Assembly (NCBI GenBank): GCA_902362705.1 | Contig: CABIXK010000008.1 | Span: forward strand, 70,662 to 91,766 | Direction: 5' to 3' | Origin: Rikenellaceae bacterium | Lineage (GTDB): Bacteria; Bacteroidota; Bacteroidia; Bacteroidales; Rikenellaceae | Length of the DNA stretch: 21,105 bases | Shown: positions 1 to 7,900 of the stretch, one piece after another | How positions within the stretch are numbered: the first letter of the stretch is position 1 | Layout: each line of letters starts with the position of its first letter | Program-made: the position numbers and the translations under genes | The notes under the pieces: generated by a model | Told to the model about the DNA's origin: nothing | The model's input: the letters and a program-made list of their open reading frames with translations, nothing else | Database searches by the model: none

Positions 1-30
1 GCCCCGCCGGCTCTGCGAGCCGATGTCTTT

Positions 31-54
31 GTACCTTTTGGTGGCAAAAGGTAC
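31..54. repeat. Perfect 10-bp inverted repeat (hairpin)
   Basis: The arms GTACCTTTTG (31-40) and CAAAAGGTAC (45-54) are perfect reverse complements around a 4-base loop, GTGG. There is no T-run after the right arm, so it is not a plain intrinsic terminator. It lies in a gene-free stretch and may belong to a larger dispersed intergenic element that also includes the hairpin at 104-150. That grouping is inference. Confidence 0.7.
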
Positions 55-103
55 CCAAAACCATCCGCACGTCGGTCTCGCGGGTCCTCCGCTCGTCCTC
101 GCT

Positions 104-150
104 AAAACGGGCGCCTGACGCGGGTTTGCAAGCAAACCGGCCCCGTTTTT
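104..150 (+). terminator. Two-tier hairpin with T-run, terminator-like
   Basis: The outer arms AAAACGGG (104-111) and CCCGTTTT (142-149) are perfectly complementary and enclose a second hairpin, GGTTTGC (123-129) and GCAAACC (132-138), with a two-base loop. Five T residues occupy 146-150. On the plus strand this could end a transcript arriving from beyond the left edge. It could equally be a structural part of a repeat element, since the T-run is itself partly paired. Confidence 0.45.
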
Positions 151-256
151 CAACGCTCGGCCTTCGCTTGGGACAACCCCGCTGCGACCGATAGTGCGGA
201 GTCTTTAGTGCCGCTCGCGCGGCAGAGGCCTATTTATTTTCGGCCCGTAGCCAGCG

Positions 257-280
257 CCCGGCTAAGAGCCGGGGTTTTTT
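257..280 (+). terminator. Intrinsic terminator-like hairpin, repeat copy 1
   Basis: CCCGGCT (257-263) and AGCCGGG (267-273) form a perfect 7-bp stem with an AAG loop. One G and six T residues (275-280) follow. This is the canonical intrinsic terminator shape on the plus strand. No gene precedes it in the window, so what it terminates is unknown. Confidence 0.6.
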
Positions 281-318
281 CATATAGTCCGACCTCTGTT
301 TTCAGACCGTAGGCAGCG

Positions 319-342
319 CCCGGCTAAGAGCCGGGGCTTTTT
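319..342 (+). terminator. Intrinsic terminator-like hairpin, repeat copy 2
   Basis: The same stem and loop as in the first repeat copy, CCCGGCT (319-325) and AGCCGGG (329-335), is followed by GC and five T residues (338-342). Two nearly identical terminator hairpins 62 bp apart in the same direction are unusual. They could be a double terminator, or the 3' ends of two small tandem RNAs. Confidence 0.55.
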
Positions 343-365
343 CATATGGTTCGCCTCTGTTTTCG

Positions 366-436
366 GCCCGTAGCCAGCGGAGGCGCTCGGGAGGCGCAGC
401 CGACAGAGCAGCCCTCCGCCTGCCGTGGCTACGGGC
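366..436. repeat. Long interrupted inverted repeat
   Basis: GCCCGTAGCC (366-375) and GGCTACGGGC (427-436) are perfect 10-base complements. Inside them GCGGAGG (377-383) pairs with CCTCCGC (413-419). The structure starts in the truncated third copy of the 61-bp repeat, so the repeat diverges exactly where this larger foldback begins. Confidence 0.65.
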
Positions 437-439
437 TGC

Positions 440-456
440 CGGCCTGAGGCCGTTTT
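440..456 (+). terminator. Short terminator-like hairpin
   Basis: CGGCC (440-444) and GGCCG (448-452) form a 5-bp GC stem with a TGA loop, followed by four T residues (453-456). It sits directly after the long foldback ending at 436. The stem is short and the T-run modest, so the terminator call is tentative. Confidence 0.35.
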
Positions 457-460
457 CTGC

Positions 461-651
461 GACCAATCTCCCTTTGCCGGCTGGGGCGGTCGCGCCAAAG
501 GCGCGAGCCGGCAAAGGGACGAAGCCAGAGGCTTCGATAATCATCTCTGAATCATGCAGCACCAGCTGCGCAGGTCGCAGGCTGCGGTCCGCCGACCATT
601 GTCCGCACCCCTGCGAACGATCGCCCTCTGCCGGCCGGGGCGGTCGCGCCA
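461..651 (+). repeat. Pair of 37-bp imperfect direct repeats
   Basis: The segments 461-497 and 615-651 match at 32 of 37 positions by hand alignment, and both end GGGGCGGTCGCGCCA. The first copy includes the left half of the nested inverted repeat at 469-519. The second copy lacks the right half. Between the copies (536-614) I see nothing else recognisable. Confidence 0.65.
469..535. repeat. Nested inverted repeat plus adjacent hairpin
   Basis: The outer arms TCCCTTTGCCGGCT (469-482) and AGCCGGCAAAGGGA (506-519) are perfect 14-base complements. Within them CGCGCC (491-496) and GGCGCG (500-505) form a second perfect hairpin with an AAA loop. One base later GAAGCC (521-526) and GGCTTC (530-535) form a third hairpin with an AGA loop. 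No T-run follows. No coding potential is convincing here, so a structured RNA or a mobile repeat element is more likely than a gene. Confidence 0.7.
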
Positions 652-692
652 TTATTCATTGCAGCACCGCCCCGCTTCTCACTTTTCACGTC

Positions 693-736
693 AAAAAAAC
701 GGCCGTACCCCGCCCCTCGGAGCGGAATACGGCCGT
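693..736 (-). terminator. Intrinsic terminator of the GH20 gene
   Basis: ACGGCCGTA (699-707) and TACGGCCGT (728-736) are perfect 9-base complements around a 20-base loop. On the minus strand the hairpin is followed by a run of seven U (plus-strand A at 693-699, the innermost base being paired). It lies about 77 nt downstream of the stop codon of the minus-strand hexosaminidase gene. Confidence 0.75.
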
Positions 737-767
737 CGCGCACTACGGCGCCGGTCAGGGAGGCAGA

Positions 768-799
768 GCACCTCCGGATTCGAGACGCAGCCTCGGAAG
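768..799 (-). repeat. Degenerate second copy of the GH20 gene's 3' end
   Basis: Positions 768-799 match 827-858, the last codons of the GH20 gene, at 27 of 32 bases with a 59-bp offset. Read on the minus strand, the downstream copy encodes GFRGCVSNPEV, where the real gene ends DFRSRVTNLEVHRLK. The copy lies after the functional stop codon and in another frame relative to it. It looks like a tandem duplication, or the remnant of a replaced homologous 3' end. Confidence 0.55.
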
Positions 800-812
800 C
801 CCCGGCACCGGA

Positions 813-2780
813 CTACTTCAGCCTGTGCACCTCCAGATTCGTGACGCGGCTGCGGAAGTCGCCCGCCTCGGCGAGCGGGAAAGCGAGCGTGCGCACGTCG
901 CGCATGCGGGCCTTGCCCTCGTTGAACCACAGATCGCGGATGTCGAGCTCGTCGACCAGGCGGCCGTCGACGAACAGGCGCGTGGCGCGGTTGTCGCCCT
1001 CGATGGCGATGCGCACGTGCTCGCCCGGCAGCGGACGCCACGAGAAGGTGTTGAGGTAGCCGTCGCGGGCAAAGCCCAGCATGCCGCGCACGGGGTCGGC
1101 CAGATAGACCACGGCGTCGGGCGAGCGGAAGAGCACCGTGCCGGGCTTCTCCTCGGCGCAGTCGAGGTCGAACTCCACGCGGTAGCCGTAGCCGATCTCG
1201 CGGTGGGGCGTGCGGCTGCCTGCGGCCACCTCGCGCGCCTCGTAGACCTTGCCCGGGCCCGTGCCGATGCGGCCCGCGAGGTTCACGCCCGGAGCCTCCG
1301 AGAGGAGGGTGCGGCGCTCGTCGAACGCCTCGAAGGGGAGCGTCGCGGCCTCGGCGCCCGACCACATCTTGACCGAGAGGGTCTGCAGGGCGGGGAAGAG
1401 GCGGTCGTGGATGTCGCGCGTGGAGATGCCGTTGCCGCAGTGGTCGTTCCACACGGCGAACATGCCGCCCAGGATCGCCGGGTCGCGCTCCTCGAACTGC
1501 ACGCCGTTGATGTTGGCCGGGGTCCACTTCTCGTAGAGCATGCGCGTGTTGAGGTAGTCGTAGTAGTAGCCGGCCGCAGGGACGATGTAGAGGTAGCCGT
1601 CGGGGATGCTGACGAGCTTGTAGCCCAGCTCCTTCATCGCCTTGGGATCGGCATAGCCGTTGGACCAGGCGAACATCACCACGTCGTCGACCTTCACGGG
1701 GGTCTTGCCGGCGGCGTGGGTCAGCGAGCCCCACACGGCGGCCTGCTTGCCGAAGCCCTCGACGTAGCGGATGTAGCGGTCGGTGAAGGCGCGGAACTTC
1801 TCCACCACCTCGGGATCCTTGTTGGAGTACTCGTCGGTGCCGATGTGGACCGTGCGGCCGCGGAAGACGGGCTCGTCGCCCTCCAGATACTCCTTGAAGA
1901 GGGCGTCGAGGAAGCGGTAGGTCTCGGGGTTGAAGAGATCCATGTGGTCCATGCCGTACTCCTTGCTGCCCAGCTCGGGCTTGTAGTGGCTGAAGGCGAG
2001 CGTGTGGGCCGGGGCGTCGATCTCGGGGATGATCTCCACGAAGCGCTCCTCGGCCAGCTTCTGCAGCTCGACGAACTCGCGCTTGGAGTAGCTGCCGTCG
2101 CGGGCGGCCAGGCCGGGGAAGGTCTCCGACTCGAGGCGGAAGGCGGCGTAGGTCTTATCCCAGTCGTTGCCGTAGTACTGCTTGAAGCCGTTGTCGTTGA
2201 GGTGGATCTGCAAGGCGTTCATCTTGTAGTAGGCCATGATCTTCACCCAGTCGCGCAGGAACGGCATGGGGATGAACTTGCGGCCGCAGTCGATCATCAG
2301 ACCGCGCAGCGCATAGTCGGGCCAGTCGCGCATCGAGCCGCACGGCAGGCGCCGGTCGGGCGTCTGCTCGGCGATCTGGAGCAGCGTGCGCGTGGCCCAG
2401 TAGAGTCCCTCGGCGGTGGGGGCCGTGACGGCCACGCGGTCGGTGGTGCGGATGGCGTAGCCCTCCTCGCCGAGCTGCTTGTCGGCCTTGAGCGAGAGCA
2501 CGATGTCGCCCTTGGCCGCACGGCCGGTCGTCACCTCCATACGCGGGCCGAAGAGCTCGGCCCAGTCGTCGGAGAGCTGCCGGGCCACGCGCAGCAGGGC
2601 CTCGTCGCCGGCGCAGACGATGCGCGTCGAGGCCGCGGGCACGAAGTCGCCCTGCGAGCCCTGCCAGCTCTTGATCTCGGGGATGACGAAAGGTTTGGGG
2701 TTGGAGGCCTTCGGGGCGGCCAGAGCGCCCAGGGGCCCGAAGATCGCGAGAAGCGATGCGAGAAGTGCTAATTTTTTCAT
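813..2780 (-). CDS. Secreted GH20 beta-N-acetylhexosaminidase with C-terminal LamG-like domain
   Basis: This enzyme probably removes terminal beta-linked GlcNAc or GalNAc from glycans in the periplasm or at the cell surface. From MKKLALLASL the protein is 655 residues with a type I signal peptide (cleavage near ALA/APK, no lipobox Cys). A GH20 N-terminal alpha/beta domain (about 30-145) precedes the catalytic barrel (about 155-475), where HIGTDE carries the family Asp-Glu pair at D316/E317. The substrate-assisted mechanism is family knowledge. Residues from about 530 look like a concanavalin/LamG-type beta-sandwich, possibly glycan-binding. An upstream ATG at 2792 exists, but the candidate -7 box at 2801-2808 would place transcription start almost on it, so the start at 2780 is preferred. 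The gene follows a susCD pair, separated by a terminator. Host mucin or N-glycans are plausible substrates but unproven. Confidence 0.92.
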   Translation of the reverse strand: MKKLALLASLLAIFGPLGALAAPKASNPKPFVIPEIKSWQGSQGDFVPAASTRIVCAGDEALLRVARQLSDDWAELFGPRMEVTTGRAAKGDIVLSLKADKQLGEEGYAIRTTDRVAVTAPTAEGLYWATRTLLQIAEQTPDRRLPCGSMRDWPDYALRGLMIDCGRKFIPMPFLRDWVKIMAYYKMNALQIHLNDNGFKQYYGNDWDKTYAAFRLESETFPGLAARDGSYSKREFVELQKLAEERFVEIIPEIDAPAHTLAFSHYKPELGSKEYGMDHMDLFNPETYRFLDALFKEYLEGDEPVFRGRTVHIGTDEYSNKDPEVVEKFRAFTDRYIRYVEGFGKQAAVWGSLTHAAGKTPVKVDDVVMFAWSNGYADPKAMKELGYKLVSIPDGYLYIVPAAGYYYDYLNTRMLYEKWTPANINGVQFEERDPAILGGMFAVWNDHCGNGISTRDIHDRLFPALQTLSVKMWSGAEAATLPFEAFDERRTLLSEAPGVNLAGRIGTGPGKVYEAREVAAGSRTPHREIGYGYRVEFDLDCAEEKPGTVLFRSPDAVVYLADPVRGMLGFARDGYLNTFSWRPLPGEHVRIAIEGDNRATRLFVDGRLVDELDIRDLWFNEGKARMRDVRTLAFPLAEAGDFRSRVTNLEVHRLK

Positions 2781-2800
2781 GTTTCGGGTCATAGTTTGGC

Positions 2801-2808
2801 CAAAGGTA
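2801..2808 (-). promoter_or_regulatory. Candidate -7 element for the GH20 gene
   Basis: On the minus strand this reads TACCTTTG, an exact match to the Bacteroidota -7 consensus TAnnTTTG. No clean TTTG lies 19-21 bp upstream; there is only a T-rich stretch. With the terminator at 2843-2874 just upstream, the element suggests that the hexosaminidase can be expressed separately from the susCD genes. Confidence 0.5.
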
Positions 2809-2842
2809 GCTAAAATCTTCGAAAATACGGGGCCGCACGGCG

Positions 2843-2874
2843 AAAAAAGCCCGCGAATCCGAAGATCCGCGGGC
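2843..2874 (-). terminator. Intrinsic terminator after the first susD-like gene
   Basis: GCCCGCGAATC (2849-2859) and GATCCGCGGGC (2864-2874) form an 11-bp stem with one mismatch and a CGAA tetraloop. Plus-strand A residues at 2843-2848 give a six-base U-run on the minus strand. It lies about 25 nt downstream of the susD-like stop codon and separates that gene from the hexosaminidase. Confidence 0.75.
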
Positions 2875-2898
2875 CGGCAACACGTAAAAACAGGTCCG

Positions 2899-4944
2899 TC
2901 AATGACCGCCGATGGCCCACCAGATGGGGGTCACGGGTTCGTCGGCGCCGCCGAGCAGCTCCACGGCATGGCGGTACTCGGCCGGGTCGGCATTGCTGAG
3001 GCTCGACGGGTACTTCATGCGCTGGTAGAAGTAGCCGGGCTTCTGGGCCCCCAGGTAGGACTGCTTCGACCACTCGGGCATGGTGTTCATGGCCACCGAC
3101 GAGCAGGGGATCTCGAAGAAGGGCAGGCCCAGACGACGGTGGTCGGACCAGCACTCGAGCGCCTGCCAGGGTGCGTTGGCGATGTACTTCTGGGTGATGA
3201 TCTTCGTCAGGGCGTCGTTCAGCGCCGGGGTCTCGGCCACGCGCGCATAGAGCGTGTTGGCCGCCTTCGGATACTCGTAGGTCCAGCTCTTCTCCTCGCC
3301 CGTGTAGCCGTCGACGTACTTCATGACGGTGGCGGAGGGCTCGGCCGTATGCGAGAAGCGGACCGAAGTGCCCAGGCGGTTGTAGCTCTCCGAGGCGATG
3401 TAGTCGGCGTAGAGAGCACCCATGCCGTGGTAGTCGAGGCTCGTCTCGATGCCCTTGTTGTAGGCCGCCTCGGCCGTCGTGCCGCCGACGTTCCAGCCGC
3501 GCACGGCAGCCTCGGCCAGCAGGAAGTAGGTCTCCCACGGACCGAAGAAGACGCGGCCCGGGGTCTTGCCGTTGCGGAAGCGGTCATCGAGGGCCGGGAA
3601 GCAGCCGCCGATGGTCTTCATGGAGGTGCCGCCCCAGACGAAGCCGTTGTGGCCCGTGGCGATGTCGTCCATGACGAAGCAGCTGGTGTAGCCGTTCCAG
3701 GCGTAGGTCACCTCGGTCTCGGTCTTCTCCAGACGCGAAGCGTCGTTCTTGCCCTCGGCCGCCGTGTCGTACATGTACTCGACGATCGGAGCCTTGATGT
3801 TGCCCAGCGTGGGATAGTAGCCCGACTCGAGGCGGTTCTCGTTATCGCCCGGGAGGTAGTAGTAGACCAGGGCGCGCGGGTCGATCGCGGCGGGGATGCC
3901 ATCGAAGAAGAAGCCCTGCGTGGGGTTATCGGTGTTCAGCTCGTAGTGCTTCTCGAAGCGCTTGCCCAGGTAGTCGGCCGGCTTGACGAAGGCGTCGTAG
4001 CGGTCGCCCGGGGCGGTCTTGTAGAGCACCTTGCCCGGGTCGGCCAGCACGGCGGCGGAGGAGACGCCGAGGTTGGTGGTCAGGTTGGTGAAGGTGGCCG
4101 ACACCGACAGCCGGTAGCCGCGGCCGTAGACCGGCGTGTAGTCGTCCCACGTGGCGCCCGGAGCCTCCTGGATGCAGAAAGCCTCGTCGGCAGTCAGGAT
4201 GCCCGGGCCGGCGGCGACGGCCTTCTCGAACTCGGCCTTGGCCGTGGCGGGAGCCGCCTCCGAGAGGCGCATGGCCAGACGCATCCACAGCGAGACGGCG
4301 AACTTCTTCCACTTGGCGGCGTCGTACTCGAAGGCCGGGTCGCACTTGGCCTGGTCGTCGGTCGGCACGACCGTCAGGTCGATGGCCGGAACCACCTCCG
4401 CAAGCTCGCGGAAGAGGTAGGCGTAGACCTCCTCGACGCTCTTGAACTCGGGGTTCTCGCCCTGGAAGCCCTCGATGGGCATGGGGCCGAAGCAGTCGGT
4501 GAAGTCGGCCATGGTCATCACGCGCCAGATGCGGGCGAAGAGCTTGAGGTTGGGCAGGAACTTCGCCTCGGTCTCGGTCGTGCCAGCGGCCAGGTGCTCG
4601 TCGACCAGCTTCATGGCCACGACGCTGTTCTTGATGCTGCCTGCGATCAGGCCGTAGGTACCGCCGTTCCACTCGTCGCTGTAGTCGCCCGTGAGGATGC
4701 CGTAGTTGTCGAACCCGTTGAAGTGGGCGTAGACGGCCCAGCTGAGGATCCAGGTGCGCTCGCCGTAATAGGGCTCCTGCATGTAGCCCTTGAACGCCTG
4801 GTTGAGCGCATAGTAAGGCTTGGTCTGGAGCGGGCCGGCGACCATCGGCTTCTCGTTGATCCGATCGAAGTCGGAGCAGGACGAGAATGCGAGCGACGCG
4901 GAGGCCAGGGCGACGGCCGCGCACTTTATGATGATGTTTTTCAT
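2899..4944 (-). CDS. SusD/RagB-family surface glycan-binding lipoprotein (SusD-like_2 type)
   Basis: This is the cell-surface, substrate-capturing partner of the SusC transporter encoded 16 nt upstream. The start MKNIIIKCAA gives 681 residues with a lipoprotein signal ending AFSSC (acylated C23). It is followed by S-D-F-D, an acidic stretch like the Bacteroidota lipoprotein surface-export signal. An upstream ATG at 4989 would add 15 residues and overlap the susC-like gene, so it was rejected. Segments near MTMADFTDCFGPMPIEGF, ETYFLLAEAAVRGW and the C-terminal PWQALECWSDHRRLGLPFF resemble the SusD-like_2 subfamily rather than classical SusD; this is from memory, not a search. It is somewhat longer than the usual 500-600 residues. 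The ligand cannot be read from sequence, but the nearby GH20 gene hints at amino-sugar glycans. Confidence 0.9.
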   Translation of the reverse strand: MKNIIIKCAAVALASASLAFSSCSDFDRINEKPMVAGPLQTKPYYALNQAFKGYMQEPYYGERTWILSWAVYAHFNGFDNYGILTGDYSDEWNGGTYGLIAGSIKNSVVAMKLVDEHLAAGTTETEAKFLPNLKLFARIWRVMTMADFTDCFGPMPIEGFQGENPEFKSVEEVYAYLFRELAEVVPAIDLTVVPTDDQAKCDPAFEYDAAKWKKFAVSLWMRLAMRLSEAAPATAKAEFEKAVAAGPGILTADEAFCIQEAPGATWDDYTPVYGRGYRLSVSATFTNLTTNLGVSSAAVLADPGKVLYKTAPGDRYDAFVKPADYLGKRFEKHYELNTDNPTQGFFFDGIPAAIDPRALVYYYLPGDNENRLESGYYPTLGNIKAPIVEYMYDTAAEGKNDASRLEKTETEVTYAWNGYTSCFVMDDIATGHNGFVWGGTSMKTIGGCFPALDDRFRNGKTPGRVFFGPWETYFLLAEAAVRGWNVGGTTAEAAYNKGIETSLDYHGMGALYADYIASESYNRLGTSVRFSHTAEPSATVMKYVDGYTGEEKSWTYEYPKAANTLYARVAETPALNDALTKIITQKYIANAPWQALECWSDHRRLGLPFFEIPCSSVAMNTMPEWSKQSYLGAQKPGYFYQRMKYPSSLSNADPAEYRHAVELLGGADEPVTPIWWAIGGH

Positions 4945-4960
4945 AGGTTGTACGTGTATG

Positions 4961-7900
4961 TTAGAATCCGAGCGAAATGTTGAATACATAGCTGCGCGAG
5001 GTGGGGATGGAGCCGTACTCGAAGCCGGTGGCGTTGGTCGAGGTGGCGTAGACCGACTCGGGGTCGAGGCCGCGCATGGCGCTGTAGATCATGCAGACGT
5101 TGGTCATCGAGAAGCCCACCTTGACCGATTGGAAGACGCGCGTGCGCGCCAGCAGCCGCTTGGGCAGCGAGTAGCTGAGCGAGATGTTGCGCAGACGCAC
5201 GTTGGTGGCGTCGTAGAGGTTGGCCTCGCCGATGCCGAGGTTGCCCGTGCCCGAGACGGCGCTCCAGTACTGCTGCGGGGTCACCTTGTTGTCGTTGACC
5301 ACGTAGTTGCCCGCGCCGTCCTTGTAGACGCCCGGCACGACGAACTCCTCGCGCCGGCCGTCGACCACGGTGCAGGCCGCCGTACCGGCCGACTGCATCA
5401 TCTGCTGCGTACCCGAGAAGATCTTGCCGCCGATGCGTGCGTCGACCTGGAAGGCGAACGAGAGGTTCTTCCACTGAAATTCGTTGGTCCAGCCCAGGTT
5501 GGCCGAGGCCTGCTGCGTGCCGAGGTACTCCTGGCCGGTGGCCGTGGGCAGACCCGACGAGTTGAGCACCAGCTGGCCGTAGTAGGGGCTCGCGGGGTCG
5601 TCGACGCGGGCGAACTTCGTGCCGTAGATCTCGCCGTAGTCGCCGCCCACCATGGCGTAGACGGCCAGGTTGTCGAAGCCGCCGAGCGAATAGCGCTCCA
5701 CGCCGTCGGCCAGCTCGAGGATGCGGTTCTCGTTGTGGGCCACGTTGAAGTTGGAGCGCCAGGTGAAGTTCTCCGAGCGCACGGGCGTGGCGTTGAGCAT
5801 GATCTCGACGCCCTCGTTCTGGATGTTGCCGGCGTTGACCTTCTTCGAGTCGTAGCCCGAGAGCTGGTTGAGCGGCAGGTTGATGAGCTGGTTGGTGGCG
5901 TTCGACTTGTAGTAGGCGAAGTCGATGCCCAGGCGGTTGTCGAAGAACTTGATCTCGAAACCGGCCTCCCACGACTTGATGAGCTCGTTCCGGACGTTGG
6001 CGTCGAACTTCACCTTGCCGCTCTCGCTGGCCGTCGGACGCTCGAAGTAGTCCTGACCCACCGAGTAGGTGTTGTAGAGCTGGTAGGGATCCATGTCGTT
6101 ACCCACCTGGGCATACGACGCGCGCACCTTGGCATAGGAGATCCAGCGGGGCATGTTGCCGTATTTGTTGATCATGTCGCTGAGTACCCACGAGAGCGAT
6201 ACCGAGGGGTAGAAGAACGAGCGGTTGGCCTTCGAGAGGGTCGAGGTCCAGTCGTTGCGGAAGGTGGCGTCGAGGAAGATCCAGCCGCCGTAGTTGATCT
6301 GGGCCGTGCCGTAGAGCGAGTTCATCTTGCGGTGCGAGTAGCTCTCGCTCACGCTGGGCTTCGAGGTGCCGTTGTTCAGGTCGAACAGATCGCGCACGTT
6401 GAGCGCCCCCTGGCTCGACGACAGACCGCGGCTCTCGCGCTCCATGAGGTTGCCGCCGAAGGTCAGGGCACCGCCCCACTCGCCGACGATGCCGTCCTTC
6501 TTGGCCGAGACGAGGAACGAGTAGTTGTTCTCGAAGAAGCGGCTCTCGCCCAGCGAGTAACGGCCGTTCATCTGGAGGTTCTTGTTGCCGCCGTAGAGGT
6601 GCGACGAGGTCTCGGTGAAGTACATGTCGCTGCCGGCGCGCACCTCGGCGTCGAGCCAGTCGGTGAAGCGGTACTTGATCGATGCGTTGAGCAGGAAGCG
6701 GTCGCGGGCGTCGTCGCTCAGGTTGTACTTGCGCATCCAGTAGGGGTTGTTGGCATCGGGGTTGTAGTAGGCCATGTTGCCCGAGGCGTCGAGCGGATCG
6801 CGGAAGTCGCGCACGTCGAGCGAGGTGGGATAGGTGTAGAAGGCGCGCGACATGTTGCTGCCGTTGGCACCCGACACGGGGCGGTTGTTGGCTTTCGAGC
6901 GGATGTACTGCACCTTGGCGTCGAAGGTCCAGCGGTCGTCCTTGCCGAAGTTGGAGGTGCCGCGCAGCATGAGGTTGGTGCGGCGCAGCTCGGCGCCGGG
7001 GGTCTGGCTCTGGTCGTTCATGCGCGTGAGCGACGAGTAGATCGACGTCTTGCCGTACTGCTGCTGGAAGGTGACGTTGCCCTGGAGGTTGACGCCCGTC
7101 TCCATGTAGTTCTCCAGGCTGTCGTAGTAGCGCATGTGGCCGACGGTGCCGTCCCAGCGCTCGTACTCCTGGCCCTCGATGCGGGGACCCCAGCTCGAAC
7201 CCGACTGGCTGTCGTAGGCGCCCGTCGAGCCCTGACCGAACGAGGTCTGGTGATCGGGACGCATGAAGGTGGTGGTGGCGGCCACCGTACCGCCGACGGT
7301 GATGCCCAGGCCGGGATTCTCGCGGCCCTTCTTGGTGGTGATGAGGATGACGCCGTTGCCCGCGCGCGAGCCGTAGAGCGCGGCGGCCGAGGCGCCCTTG
7401 AGCACCGACATCGACTCGACGTCCTCGGGATTGATGTCCTGCAAGCCGTTACCCATGTCGGCCGAGGGATTCCAGAAGTCGTTGTTCGATGCGCCGATGA
7501 AGTTGTCCATCGGGGTGCCGTCGATGACGATAAGGGGTTGGTTGAGACCCGTGAGCGAATTGTTGCCGCGGAGCTGGATCTTGGACGATCCGGCAGGGCC
7601 GTTGCTCGAACGGATGATCTGCACGCCGGCGATCTTGCCGGTCAGTGCGTTGGTGATGTTGGTTTCGCGCGCCTGGACGAGCGACTCGCCCTTGACCTCC
7701 TGGATGGCGTAGCCCAGGGTTTTCTTCTCGCGCGAAATGCCGAGTGCCGTGACGACTACTTCGCCAATGGCCTGGGAATCTTCAAGAAGCGTGACCGTGA
7801 GGGGGGGGGGAGTTTGGGTGCCTACCTCGATCGTCTGGGGCACGTAGCCGATAAACGATACTTCGAGGTCGGTCATGGGCTTCACCGAGATGGAGAAGTC

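Larger units (their letters stand above)
237..380 (+). repeat. Tandem repeat, about 61-62 bp period, 2.3 copies
   Basis: Copy 1 is 237-298 and copy 2 is 299-359. Each begins TTTTC, continues through CCGTAG/CAGCGCCCGGCTAAGAGC, and ends CATAT...CTCTG. A third copy begins at 360 and matches only to about 380 (TTTTCGGCCCGTAGCCAGCG) before diverging. Each complete copy contains a GC-rich hairpin followed by a T-run. The copies differ at several positions, so this is not a very recent duplication. There is no open reading frame of note. Confidence 0.8.

Noticed and set aside
237..380. CRISPR-like repeat array
   Set aside because: Only two full copies directly abutting with no unique spacers, internal terminator hairpins, and no cas genes in the window.
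474..812. Possible start of a coding region in the left non-coding region
   Set aside because: Open frames here translate the hairpin repeats in several frames equally well and continue as antisense of the GH20 gene; no family resemblance or initiation signal.
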